Source: Thermoguttaceae bacterium (GTDB lineage: Bacteria; Planctomycetota; Planctomycetia; Pirellulales; Thermoguttaceae). From it: a stretch of 64,000 bases of DNA. Positions 53,671 to 62,399 of the stretch are shown here, one piece after another. The notes under the pieces are model-generated. The model saw nothing but the letters and a program-made list of their open reading frames with translations. It had not been told where the DNA came from and did not search any database. Made by a program: the position numbers and the translations under genes. Within the stretch, counting starts at the first letter, position 1. Every line of letters begins with the position of its first letter. The stretch covers positions 1 through 64,000 of the forward strand of contig JAGBDN010000054.1 in assembly GCA_017937485.1 (NCBI GenBank), in the 5' to 3' direction.

Positions 53671-54304
53671 TTACAGGTTAATATCTTCGCTTGCGGGTAA
53701 GGCCCCCGCCAGCGGTCGCAGCGAACGCTTCCCAACTCCGGCGACCAAAGGCGGCGAAACCCGAAACCGGTCGGTTGGTTCTCGCAAACGCGTTCGACGA
53801 AAACGTCGGCGACGAAAATCTTGCCCGCGTCTTCGGCCAAGACGAAAATGGGAACGTCGCCGAGTTTTTCTTCGACGAACCAATACCTTACGACCTTAAA
53901 CGGTTTCTTTTTTTCTAAGTCCATATAGCGCGGTTCCGCTTTTTCTTTGTCGAGCGCGTCGAGAAGCGTCGTCGGGTGAAAAAGCGCGACGTCGGGGTTC
54001 TCCGGGGAAACGACCGGCAAAAATTCGCCGTTCGGCTTGAGGAGAGCGCGCAAAACGTCCGCCGCTCCGGTCGACAGAATCAAATAGGGCCCGGCGGTCG
54101 CGAGGTCGCTCCGCTTTTTGTTTTTATCAACGTACTCGACTTGAAAATCGTTCGGCCAGTAAGATTGCGCCGACTCGCTGGGATTTTGAACGATTCGCGT
54201 TCTAAATCGAGAAAGCTCGGCGGCCCTATTAAACTTCGAAGCCAACCGTACTTGAGGTTGCCTTTGGGCGTTTCGGCGAGGTGAAGGCGGTAAATCGTCG
54301 ACAT
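53671..54304 (-). pseudogene. Frameshifted immunity-like gene (DUF1629/Imm43-like, tentative)
   Basis: Reading starts at ATG 54304 (STIYRLHLAETPKGNLKYGW) and is sensible for about 40 codons, then continues in another frame near 54180-54190, beside an AAAA-CCC run, as YWPNDFQVEYVDKNKK through VLAEDAGKIFVADVFVERV and FGFRRLWSPE. The second frame then runs far past the natural end into the next gene, while a stop at 53671-53673 exists in a third frame, so one or two indels are needed to make one protein of ~210 residues. The 'ltGf.f..lW' ending recalls DUF1629 immunity proteins. Either a decayed gene or sequencing errors. Confidence 0.5.
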
Positions 54305-54492
54305 TGCGGCGGCTCCTTCGAGGGGGGAGGGAAGCGTTTAGGACGCCGGAAACGTTGGAGACGTTTAGAATATTGGGGCGTCGGGAACGTTTGGGGCGCT
54401 TGAAATATTGGGCTGTTTGAAACGTTTAGGAAAGAGAGGAAAGCGTTGAATCGTCGGACGAGCGTTTTTGACGCCGCGTCGCGCCGCAACGC

Positions 54493-54578
54493 TTTCGATT
54501 GTACCCGATCGACTTAGCGAAATCAAGCGTCGGCGCGAAAAAATCTTCCAAAACGTCGACTTTTTGTCGCAAAACGCG
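54493..54578 (-). repeat. Promoter cassette, copy 1
   Basis: An 86-bp segment repeated at 55388-55473 with one mismatch. On the minus strand it contains TTGATT (54521-54526) and TACAAT (54498-54503) spaced 17 bp, directed at the frameshifted gene starting at 54304. Confidence 0.9.
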
Positions 54579-54687
54579 GGTAACGACGGCGCTTGGGCCC
54601 GGCGCGGCTTCGGCGATTGGTTTTTTCGTAAAATTTGGCGGTAAGTTCGTTTATTCAAACGGTTAAGGTATGTTGTTTTCCGGGATT

Positions 54688-55197
54688 TCAGCGAGGCGGT
54701 TTTCGCTCGTTTTCCATTTCTTTGACGTTCTCTTGATTTTCGGACGTAGGAGTTTCGCGCCGAGAACTTAAACGCAATAAACGACGCGGGCAACCGCAAG
54801 CGAAACGATAGGCGGAGAAAACGACGTATAAAATAAAGCCGGGAATCGATATGTCGAAAAGAACGTATAGATAAACGTATTTTTTGGCGTAATAGAAGAA
54901 AGGCGTTTCCAAAAATCGAGCGTCCGGAAACGAAGCGACGCCCAAAAATAAAAGAATTCCGCCAATAAAGGGAAGAGCGGTTCTTTGACGCGTCGCCTCG
55001 ACGATATTGACCGCGCAGACGAGCAAACCGAGCATAAATAAGGAAGTCGCCAATACGACCATAGAAGAAGCGTCAAGGAAGTTGGGCGCAAGCAAAATAA
55101 ACGCAAGGAGCGCGCAAAGAATCAAACAGCCGCTATTTTCTTTAGGATGCAAGAGGAGGCAAAATAGAATTAGAAGAAAAAAGCTTAAAATCAACAC
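54688..55197 (-). CDS. Small membrane protein of unknown function
   Basis: A 169-residue protein with four or five membrane helices: MLILSFFLLILFCLLL at the start, LILCALLAFILLAPNF, VVLATSLFMLGLLVCAV, FIGGILLFLGVASF and a final IPGFILYVVFSAYRF. A basic, hydrophilic tail follows. Its DNA is clearly more AT-rich than the neighbours, which suggests a different origin. Two copies of the same 86-bp promoter segment flank it. No family recognised. Confidence 0.6.
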   Translation of the reverse strand: MLILSFFLLILFCLLLHPKENSGCLILCALLAFILLAPNFLDASSMVVLATSLFMLGLLVCAVNIVEATRQRTALPFIGGILLFLGVASFPDARFLETPFFYYAKKYVYLYVLFDISIPGFILYVVFSAYRFACGCPRRLLRLSSRRETPTSENQENVKEMENERKPPR

Positions 55198-55387
55198 GGT
55201 TTTTCTCCTGTTTTACGCTAATCTTGCGAGCGTTGGCAACGCCGCGATCACTTCTTGCTTTACTTAGGGCGTCAAAAGAGGGCGCGACGCCGACGCGTCT
55301 CGCCTTTGCGTTCAAGACTTCAATTTTACCGCTAACAACCGCGGCGGCGGAAGCGGCGGCGCCCGGCGCGACTTTTTGTCGCGTCGT

Positions 55388-55473
55388 TTTCGATTGTACC
55401 CGATCGACTTAGCGAAATCAAGCGTCGGCGCGAAAAAATCTTCCCAAACGTCGACTTTTTGTCGCAAAACGCG
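55388..55473 (-). repeat. Promoter cassette, copy 2
   Basis: Second copy of the 86-bp segment, offset 895 bp from copy 1. Its TTGATT (55416-55421) and TACAAT (55393-55398) face the membrane-protein gene at 54688-55197. Confidence 0.9.
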
Positions 55474-55505
55474 AACGACGGCGGCGCTCGGGCCCGTCGC
55501 GACGT

Positions 55506-55541
55506 AAAAAAACGCCGTCGAGCTTGCAAACTCGGCGGCGT
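55506..55541 (-). terminator. Terminator of aroC
   Basis: Stem ACGCCGTCGAG/CTCGGCGGCGT followed on the minus strand by seven T, just after the aroC stop. Confidence 0.8.
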
Positions 55542-55567
55542 GTTGAGAACGAGAAACGCGGGAAGCG

Positions 55568-56728
55568 TCAGCGGGGGAGACGCAGTTCTAACGTTTTTTG
55601 CTGCAGCTCCATTCGCGCTTTGATCTCGTCGAGCGAGTCGCCGCCGAACTTTTCGACGATCGCCGCCGCGATCTCGAACGCGACGACGTTTTCGACGACG
55701 ACCGAGGCCGCCGAAATCGCGCAAGCGTCGCTCCGCTCGTAAGCCGCCTCGACCGGGGCGAGCGTCGCTAAGTCGACCGAACGCAACGGTTTAAGAAGCG
55801 TCGGAATCGGCTTCATCGCGGCGCGAACGACGATCGGACAGCCGTTCGTCATTCCGGCTTCGAGCCCGCCGCAACGGTTCGTCGGGCGAACGAACCCGAG
55901 CGAACGCGTCGAGCGGAGCGAAGCGTCCCAAAGAATCTCGTCGTGCGCCAGCGAACCGGGCGTCTTCGCGAGCGCGAACCCGGCGCCGATTTCGACGCCC
56001 TTCATCGCTTGAATCGCCGCGACCGCCCCGGCGATTCGCCCGTCCAATTTCGACGACCACTGCGCGTGCGTCCCGAGCCCGAACGGAACGTTCGTAACCC
56101 GAACTTCGATCAAACCGCCGATCGTGTCCCCGGCGGTTCGGGCGTCGTCGATCGCTTGTTTCGCTTCCGCGTCTTTGTCGGGGCGGAGCGAGAAAATTTC
56201 GTTCCCGTCGCGAATCGTTCGCAACTCTTGCGCCGAAAGCGTTTCCGTCGACGCGTCCGGCGTCAGGTCGACCCCGCCGACGCCCGAAACGAAACCGACG
56301 ACGTCGATTTCCAGCTCGCGGAGAAGCAACTTCGCAAGGGCGCCTGCCGCGACGCGAGCCGCCGTTTCGCGAGCGCTCGAACGCTCCAAAATCGGACGAA
56401 TCCCTTGGCCGTACTTCATCGAGCCGGTCAGGTCGCCGTGTCCCGGGCGCGGTTGCGTCGGCGTCGGCATTTCGTCGATTTTGTAGTCGCGGTTTTTGAC
56501 CCAAAGGAGAATCGGCGACCCCATGCTGACGCCGCGCCAAATTCCCGTTAAAATTTCCGCCGAATCCGTCTCGATTTTTTGCCGTCCGCCGCGACCGTAC
56601 CCGCCTTGACGGCGCCGAAGCTCCGCGTCGATGAACGCCGAGTCGAGCGGAACGCCCGCCGGGAACCCGTCGACCAACGCCGCGAGACCTTTGCCGTGCG
56701 ATTCGCCCGCCGTTTGGTAAGTCAACAT
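55568..56728 (-). CDS. aroC: Chorismate synthase
   Basis: A 386-residue enzyme that makes chorismate from EPSP with reduced FMN as helper, last common step to aromatic amino acids. Signatures are present: TAGESHGKGL at the N-terminus, GGYGRGGRQKIE, RPGHGDLTGSMKYG, RSSARETAARVAAG and GGLEAGMTNG. Length is normal. The ATG at 56728 has GGAGG. It lies alone between the repeat array and the accessory island. Confidence 0.95.
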   Translation of the reverse strand: MLTYQTAGESHGKGLAALVDGFPAGVPLDSAFIDAELRRRQGGYGRGGRQKIETDSAEILTGIWRGVSMGSPILLWVKNRDYKIDEMPTPTQPRPGHGDLTGSMKYGQGIRPILERSSARETAARVAAGALAKLLLRELEIDVVGFVSGVGGVDLTPDASTETLSAQELRTIRDGNEIFSLRPDKDAEAKQAIDDARTAGDTIGGLIEVRVTNVPFGLGTHAQWSSKLDGRIAGAVAAIQAMKGVEIGAGFALAKTPGSLAHDEILWDASLRSTRSLGFVRPTNRCGGLEAGMTNGCPIVVRAAMKPIPTLLKPLRSVDLATLAPVEAAYERSDACAISAASVVVENVVAFEIAAAIVEKFGGDSLDEIKARMELQQKTLELRLPR

Positions 56729-56819
56729 ATCGCGCCTCCTTCAAAAAACGCCGCATTAATAAGGGAAAACTGGGGAAATATTCGGAAAGGGAAGACGCCG
56801 CCCCGTTCGTTCCGGGGTC

Positions 56820-57580
56820 GGGCGCTTCGGCTAGGGACGCTAGCACGTCGGAACTTTTGAGCGCCGTCGTTTATTTAGCGTTTTGCGTCGTTTACGCCCG
56901 GCTGAACCGTGTTCGAACGGTCGCCTTTGAAACGCTAACGGCGTCGTGATTTTGCGTCGCCGTCGTTTATTTAGCGTTTTGCGCCGTTTGCGCTTAGTTG
57001 AACCGGGTTCGAGCGCTTCGGCTGGGGACGCTAGCGACGTTGGAACTTTTGAGCGCCGTCGTTTATTTAGCGTTTTGCGTCGTTTGCGCCCAGCTGAACC
57101 GTGTTCGAGCGGTCGCCTTTGAAACGCTAACGGCGTCGTGATTTTGCGTTGCCGCCGTTCATTTAGCGTTTTGCGTTGTTTGCGCCCGTTTAAACCGGGT
57201 TCACCGACTTCGCGCCGGGACGCTAACGTCGCCGGAACTTTTGAGCGCCGTCGTTTATTTAGCTATTTAGGGTTTTGCGTCGGTCGCGCTTAGTTGAACC
57301 GGGTTCGAGCGTTTCGGCTGGGGACGCTAACGACGCCGGAACTTTTTTTCGTCGTCGTTTATTTAGCGTTCGCCGTCGGACGCCGACCGTCGAAAGCGCG
57401 GCGGCGTCGCGTCGGTTCGCGAGAACGCTAGCGGCGCCGGTTGCCAAATTGTTTGACGTTATTTAGCGTTGGGTTTGAACTCCGTTCGCCGCAAGCGAAA
57501 ACACTCTCTTCCGGCGCCGCGTCGGTTTCGAAAGAACGCTAGCGGCGTCGGTTAACGGGGAAAATTAGCGTTATTTAGCG
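56820..57580. repeat. ~96-bp tandem array, about eight units, with a hairpin in each
   Basis: The block GCCGTCGTTTATTTAGCG ends at about 56880, 56976, 57072, 57168, 57263 and 57368, with weaker forms at 57468 and 57580, so the period is 95-105 bp. The first units alternate in sequence, giving a 192-bp higher-order repeat. In each unit a GACGCTAAC or AAACGCTAAC block upstream pairs with TTAGCGTTT, and an inner CGGCG with CGCCG. The whole gap between purB and aroC is filled by it, and no frame across it is protein-like. Confidence 0.85.
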
Positions 57581-57587
57581 TCCGAAA

Positions 57588-59018
57588 TCAAACGCGGAGA
57601 TCGACGTCGTCCGCGGCCAAGTCGGCGTAACGAGCGCGAATCGGCTCGACCACTTCGGCGATGAACTCGTCGACTTGCTCCGGCGCGCGCCCGACGAACT
57701 TCGACGGATCCATCTCGGCGTCGATATCGACCGACGCGAACGCCGGGTCTTTGCGGAGACGTTCGAGGAGGTCGTTTTCGCCGCCCTCGATCTTGACGAC
57801 GTTCGCCGCCGCGACGCTGTGTTGGCGAATGTGTTCGTGCAGGTCTTGACGGTCGCCGCCCGCTTCGACCGCCGCCATCAGGATATTTTCGGTCGCCATA
57901 AAGGGAAGTTCGGCGCGGAGGTTCTTCTCGACGACTTTCGGGTAAACGACGATATTTTCGACGACGTTCTGAATGACGATCAAAATCGCGTCGATCGCCA
58001 AGAACGCTTGCGGAATCGACAAACGGCGGTTCGCGCTGTCGTCGAGGGTGCGTTCCATCCACTGCGTCGCGATCGTCATCGCCGGGCTCGACTGCAGGCT
58101 CATCACGAAGCGGGCCAGCGAGCAGACGCGTTCGCAACGCATCGGGTTGCGCTTGTACGCCATCGCGCTCGAGCCGATTTGGTTCTTTTCAAACGGTTCT
58201 TCGAGTTCCTTTTTGTTCGCGAGAATGCGCATGTCGGTCGCGAACTTGTGCGCGCTTTGGGCGATTCGCGACAAAATATCGAGAATTTGCGCGTCGAGCT
58301 TGCGCGGGTACGTTTGACCGGTAACGGCGAACGCTTTGTCGAAGCCGATTTTGTCGCAGACGCGGCGTTCGAGTTCGCGGACTTTGGCGTGGTCGCCGTC
58401 GAAGAGTTTCAGGAAGCTCGCTTGCGTGCCGGTGGTGCCTTTGTTCCCGAGCGTTTTGAAGTTCGCGATGCGGTATTCGAGGTCTTCGAGGTCGGTCGCG
58501 AAGTCGTAAGTCCAGAGCGTCGCGCGTTTTCCGACGGTCGTCGGTTGCGCCGGTTGGAGGTGGGTGAGGCCCAAGCACGGGAGGGCGCGGTACTCGGCGG
58601 CGAACTTCGCGAGGCGGTCGATCACGACGACGAGGCGGTCGCGCACCATGCGGAGCGCTTCGCGGTAGAGAATCGCGTCGCCGTTGTCGGTAACGAAGCA
58701 GCTGGTCGCGCCGAGGTGAATGATCCCCTTGGCGTTCGGGCAAAGGTCGCCGTAAGTATGAACGTGCGCCATCACGTCGTGGCGAAGTTTTTTCTCGTAG
58801 GCGGCGGCGACGTCGAAATCGATATCGTCGACGTGTTCTTTCAGCTCGTCGATTTGCGCTTGCGTCACCGGGAGGCCGAGTTCGAGTTCCGCTTCGGCCA
58901 GCGCGATCCAAAGTTTGCGCCACGTCGAAAATTTCTTTTGCGGGCCGAAGTGTTCGCTCATTTTCTTCGAGGCGTAGCGAGCGATCAACGGATTGTCGTA
59001 ATTCAAATAATCTTTCAT
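57588..59018 (-). CDS. purB: Adenylosuccinate lyase
   Basis: A 476-residue fumarase-superfamily lyase acting twice in AMP synthesis. The signature [15 protein letters not shown] lies near 290 with its catalytic serine; [23 protein letters not shown] and [13 protein letters not shown] supply the other active-site residues. Length fits the ~475-residue eukaryote-like PurB group. ATG 59018 follows AAAGG; the frame is open to 59141 without conserved sequence. A promoter is at 59131-59158. Confidence 0.95.
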   Translation of the reverse strand: MKDYLNYDNPLIARYASKKMSEHFGPQKKFSTWRKLWIALAEAELELGLPVTQAQIDELKEHVDDIDFDVAAAYEKKLRHDVMAHVHTYGDLCPNAKGIIHLGATSCFVTDNGDAILYREALRMVRDRLVVVIDRLAKFAAEYRALPCLGLTHLQPAQPTTVGKRATLWTYDFATDLEDLEYRIANFKTLGNKGTTGTQASFLKLFDGDHAKVRELERRVCDKIGFDKAFAVTGQTYPRKLDAQILDILSRIAQSAHKFATDMRILANKKELEEPFEKNQIGSSAMAYKRNPMRCERVCSLARFVMSLQSSPAMTIATQWMERTLDDSANRRLSIPQAFLAIDAILIVIQNVVENIVVYPKVVEKNLRAELPFMATENILMAAVEAGGDRQDLHEHIRQHSVAAANVVKIEGGENDLLERLRKDPAFASVDIDAEMDPSKFVGRAPEQVDEFIAEVVEPIRARYADLAADDVDLRV

Positions 59019-59130
59019 AGCGAGCCTTTCCGACGGCGGTTTTCCGGGCGTTCGAGGTGGTGCGTTGTTTTTTGAGTCGAGCGTTCGGCGGAGCGGCGTT
59101 TGACGACGGCTCGGAACGCGACTTATTTTC

Positions 59131-59158
59131 ATTATCCGCAAACGTCGCGGAAGGTCAA
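59131..59158 (-). promoter_or_regulatory. Promoter of purB
   Basis: Minus-strand TTGACC (59153-59158) and GATAAT (59131-59136), 16 bp apart. Confidence 0.65.
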
Positions 59159-59532
59159 GGGGTTCGAGAGCTTCGGCGGCGTTTCGGAACGTCGACGGGG
59201 AACGGTCGCGACGGTTGGTGAAAACAAAGGATTTGCGCGCTTAGGGTGAAATAGCGAAAATAAAACGACGGGCGGCGTCCGCGACGGTTGGACTAAAAAA
59301 AGGAAGGACGGGAAAAATAACGGTTGGGAAAGGCGCGATAAACGAGAGGTTGGGGGAAATAGTGGAATTTGGGGCGAAGGACGAGGCGGCAAAATTAAGC
59401 GGTTGGGCGAAAATGGGGAAGAACGGAAAAGACGACGATTGGCGAAGACGCGGCAAACGAGCGGTTGGGGTAAAATAGCGAAAACAAAGCGACGAGCGGC
59501 GCGAAAAACGCCGTCGAAAAAGCGTCAAGAAA
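59159..59532. other. Purine-rich low-complexity gap
   Basis: No gene. The plus strand is strongly G/A-rich, with the words CGGTTGG and GAAAATAGCGAAAA repeated several times at irregular spacing, for example AAATAGCGAAAATAAAACGACG near 59250 and a near copy near 59473, split by other sequence. Confidence 0.55.
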
Positions 59533-59564
59533 TAAAAAAACCGCGAAGCGGAAACTTCGCGGTT
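59533..59564 (-). terminator. Terminator of the tRNA-Pro pair
   Basis: A 10-bp stem (59539-59548 with 59555-59564) followed on the minus strand by a T run; nearly the same hairpin as after tRNA-Asp. Confidence 0.85.
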
Positions 59565-59566
59565 AA

Positions 59567-59641
59567 TCGGGGCGACACGATTCGAACGTGCGACCTCTAC
59601 GTCCCGAACGTAGCGCTCTAGCCAGGCTGAGCTACGCCCCG
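59567..59641 (-). tRNA. tRNA-Pro(CGG), copy 2
   Basis: Minus-strand cloverleaf: acceptor CGGGGCG, anticodon loop TTCGGGA with anticodon CGG, T arm GTTCGAATC, discriminator A. Identical to the copy at 59827-59901. CCA not encoded. Confidence 0.95.
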
Positions 59642-59826
59642 TTTTAGGTTTGGGCGTTTAAAACGCGAAACGACGCGCCGTTAACCGGCGCCTACTTGTC
59701 GATCGCGCTAAGGTTTAAAATCTCGGCGACGAAAACCTTCTAAAACGTCCTCGGGAAAAACGCCGCGTTCGACGAGCGAACTTCGACGTTGATTTCGTTT
59801 CCGCTCAAAAAGAGAAAAAACGAAAA

Positions 59827-59901
59827 TCGGGGCGACACGATTCGAACGTGCGACCTCTACGTCCCGAACGTAGCGCTCTAGCCAGGCTGAGCTACGCCCC
59901 G
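59827..59901 (-). tRNA. tRNA-Pro(CGG), copy 1
   Basis: Identical to 59567-59641. The promoter-proximal copy, separated from the other by a 185-bp unrelated spacer. Confidence 0.95.
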
Positions 59902-60022
59902 ACGGCTTCGATTGCGACCTTTTAAAGAACAAACTCGGGAATTTTGTTCGACCGGAATCGATTTGTCTTAACAATCAAGTAGGAGTCGTTGGCGACTCGT
60001 TTCCTTGCTCGTTACAGGCATC

Positions 60023-60050
60023 ATTTTAACCGAACTTTCGAATCCGTCAA
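60023..60050 (-). promoter_or_regulatory. Promoter of the tRNA-Pro pair
   Basis: Minus-strand TTGACG (60045-60050) and TAAAAT (60023-60028), 16 bp apart. Confidence 0.65.
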
Positions 60051-60175
60051 CGGCCTTTTTTTAATTTTTTCCAAATTTTCTTTCGATAGCTTTTCGCAAT
60101 CGAGCCGGGGCCGGATTTTAAGGGGGAAAGCGCGCTCTTTTTTGTAAATATTGGGCGGAAAAGGTTAAAACGTTC

Positions 60176-60204
60176 TTGACTTATTTCGCAACGTCGCGTA
60201 TTAT
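60176..60204 (+). promoter_or_regulatory. Promoter of the DUF1559 gene
   Basis: TTGACT (60176-60181) and TATTAT (60199-60204) with exactly 17-bp spacing; leader of about 170 nt. Nothing else was seen in the gap 59902-60380. Confidence 0.75.
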
Positions 60205-60380
60205 TAAAACGATTTCATCATTCACTCTAACGCGGCGTCGCGGTTTTTTCGCGTCGACTTGGCGTTCTTTGCGTCGAACGTTCGGCGTTCGCGCGGAGCG
60301 CGTCGGTTTTTTTATTTCCGCGCCCTATAGTTATACGAGGGAAAGCGGCGCGCCGCCCCTTTTGAAAGGAACTTTGGAAA

Positions 60381-61574
60381 ATGGCTCGCAACGTTAAACT
60401 GGGGGGGGGGGGTAGACTCTACGGCTTCACTCTCGTCGAACTTCTCGTCGTTATCGCGATCATCGGCATTTTGATCGGTTTGCTCCTTCCGGCCGTTCAA
60501 GCGGCTCGCGAAGCGGCTCGACGCATGCAATGCACGAACAATCTGAAACAGCTCGGTCTCGCGGTTCAAAACTTTGAGGACGCGCACAAACGCCTGCCGA
60601 ACCAAAACAACGACGAATTTTGGATCAAGGGCTTCTGCAAATACGGCACGAAGACCCGCATCGACGTCGTCGACACGTACTCCGTCTTTTCGCTGTTGCT
60701 TCCGTACATCGAACAAACCGCGTTGATGGAAACGATCACCGGTTACTGCGAAGCGGCCGCGAACGCCAATCCGTACAACACCGACTACAACAACCATCGC
60801 ACGATTCCGATTTCTTGGAGCGCGGCGAATATGTACGACGGTTCCCGCAACCCGTTCACTTATACGGTTCCGGCGTATCTCTGCCCGTCCGACGGCAACA
60901 GCGTTACGCCGAACGACGGTTCGCTCTCCGGTTGCTCGAACTACGCGGCCAGCCGCGGCGACTGGATGATCGGCACCAACTGGGGCGAAAATAAGAACAA
61001 ACGCGGCGTCTTCTTCGACGGCGCGATCGGCGGTCGCATGTCGCTCGCCACGATCACCGACGGCACGAGCAACACGATGCTCTTCAGCGAAATCCTCGCG
61101 TCGGCTTCCTCCGGGAGCGACGTTAAGTACAAGAGCACGCTCGCCGCCGCCGGTATTCACGGTTTGGCCGCCGCCAACTGCCTCGCGACCCGCGGAACCG
61201 ACGGGATGACGAACGCGTCCAGCACCTGGGCGATCAAAGGCCGCCGTTGGGCCGACGCTCGCGCCGCTTACACCAACTTCCACGCCGCCGTTCCGCCGAA
61301 CTCCCCGAGCTGCCACCAACAAGGGAACACGAGCGAAAACAACTCCTGCATGTGCGTTTCGGCTTCGTCGAACCACAGCGGCGGCGTCAACGTCGTGATG
61401 TGCGACGGTTCCGTCCGCTTCGTTAGCGAAACGGTCGACTGCGGCGACGTCTCGAACAAACTCGGCCACCCGAATAACGGCGGCGAAGGCCACCACTGGG
61501 TCGGCCCGTCGACGCACGGCGTCTGGGGCGCGATGGCCACCCCGCAACACGGCGAAACGAACACGACGCTCTAA
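60381..61574 (+). CDS. DUF1559 prepilin-like protein with G-tract
   Basis: A 397-residue type IV pilin/pseudopilin-like protein of the DUF1559 family, greatly expanded in planctomycetes. After a short basic leader comes the prepilin cleavage and helix [19 protein letters not shown] (15-33), then [10 protein letters not shown] and [14 protein letters not shown], a long beta-rich body with Cys pairs, and the family's closing segment [12 protein letters not shown]. Codons 7-11 run through twelve consecutive G (60401-60412), encoding four glycines inside the leader. Followed by a small lipoprotein gene, the usual planctomycete pairing. Confidence 0.93.
   Translation: MARNVKLGGGGRLYGFTLVELLVVIAIIGILIGLLLPAVQAAREAARRMQCTNNLKQLGLAVQNFEDAHKRLPNQNNDEFWIKGFCKYGTKTRIDVVDTYSVFSLLLPYIEQTALMETITGYCEAAANANPYNTDYNNHRTIPISWSAANMYDGSRNPFTYTVPAYLCPSDGNSVTPNDGSLSGCSNYAASRGDWMIGTNWGENKNKRGVFFDGAIGGRMSLATITDGTSNTMLFSEILASASSGSDVKYKSTLAAAGIHGLAAANCLATRGTDGMTNASSTWAIKGRRWADARAAYTNFHAAVPPNSPSCHQQGNTSENNSCMCVSASSNHSGGVNVVMCDGSVRFVSETVDCGDVSNKLGHPNNGGEGHHWVGPSTHGVWGAMATPQHGETNTTL
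60401..60412 (+). repeat. 12-G homopolymer inside the DUF1559 leader
   Basis: Twelve G in a row. At this length the frame is open; one G more puts a TAG directly after the tract, and one fewer shifts to a different frame. Confidence 0.9.
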
Positions 61575-61714
61575 TCGGCGCGCTTTCGCTAAATTCGCTA
61601 ATTTAACGCAAGCATAAAAGCGGTTCGTCGCGCGGCCTAAGGCTCCGGCGAACCGTTTTCCGCTAAATTTTCCTCCCGAAAACAAACGTTATTAATATAT
61701 TAAGGACAAAAACG

Positions 61715-62158
61715 ATGAAAAATTTCGCGCTTTGCCTCGTCGCGCTCTCGATGTTGGCGGTTCTCCCGGCCTGCTCGAAAACGATTAAAACGGAAGGCGT
61801 TACCGGCGTTATCACGTACAACGGCGAGCCGCTTGCCGACGCGACCGTTAAATTCATCCCGGTCGATTCGACCGGTTCGCAGTCTTACGGCAAAACGAAC
61901 GAAAAGGGCGAGTACAAGCTCCAAACGCTCCTCGGCGCCGCCGACGCGGGCACGACTCCGGGCGAATACAAGGTTACCGTCGACTGCATCGAAACCGTCG
62001 AAACCGGCAATATGATCGAAGAAAACGGCGAAGAAAAAGAAGAAACGATCGCGCGTTCGCTGATTCCGGCGAAGTACAACAACGCCGAAACCTCCGGGCT
62101 GACCGCGACGGTCGCGCCGGGCGACAACACGATCAACTTCGACTTGAGCGACGAGTGA
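61715..62158 (+). CDS. Small lipoprotein with carboxypeptidase-regulatory-like domain
   Basis: A 147-residue lipoprotein. Signal MKNFALCLVALSMLAVLPAC carries a lipobox (LPAC, Cys20). The mature part is one Ig-like transthyretin-type sandwich: VTGVITYNGEPLADATVKFIP followed by a turn and GEYKVTV, as in 'carboxypeptidase regulatory-like' proteins that accompany DUF1559 genes. Likely held in a membrane on the surface side; role unknown. Cotranscription with the DUF1559 gene (141-bp gap) is likely. Confidence 0.88.
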   Translation: MKNFALCLVALSMLAVLPACSKTIKTEGVTGVITYNGEPLADATVKFIPVDSTGSQSYGKTNEKGEYKLQTLLGAADAGTTPGEYKVTVDCIETVETGNMIEENGEEKEETIARSLIPAKYNNAETSGLTATVAPGDNTINFDLSDE

Positions 62159-62203
62159 TTCGGCGTTAAAACGCGGCGACGTTAACGGTCGCGCAAAATA
62201 GCG

Positions 62204-62238
62204 AACGGACGTTCCAAACGGAGCGTCCGTTTTTTTTG
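62204..62238 (+). terminator. Terminator of the DUF1559-lipoprotein unit
   Basis: A 12-bp stem (62204-62215 with 62220-62231, AAAC loop, one G-U) followed by a T8 run. Confidence 0.9.
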
Positions 62239-62299
62239 TCGTCGGAGGGGACGGCGCGGCGAAAATTTCGCGTTTATTTCGAAACGGCGCGCGAAATTA

Positions 62300-62328
62300 T
62301 TGACTTGCGGCGTCGTTTCGTTTAAACT
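62300..62328 (+). promoter_or_regulatory. Promoter of the Gfo/Idh/MocA gene
   Basis: TTGACT (62300-62305) and TAAACT (62323-62328), 17 bp apart. Confidence 0.65.
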
Positions 62329-62399
62329 TAAAGAAGCGGCGGTCGGAGGGCCGTTTGCGCTTTTGGGTTTATTCGCTTTCGATGAAAAGGGTTGCGTTG

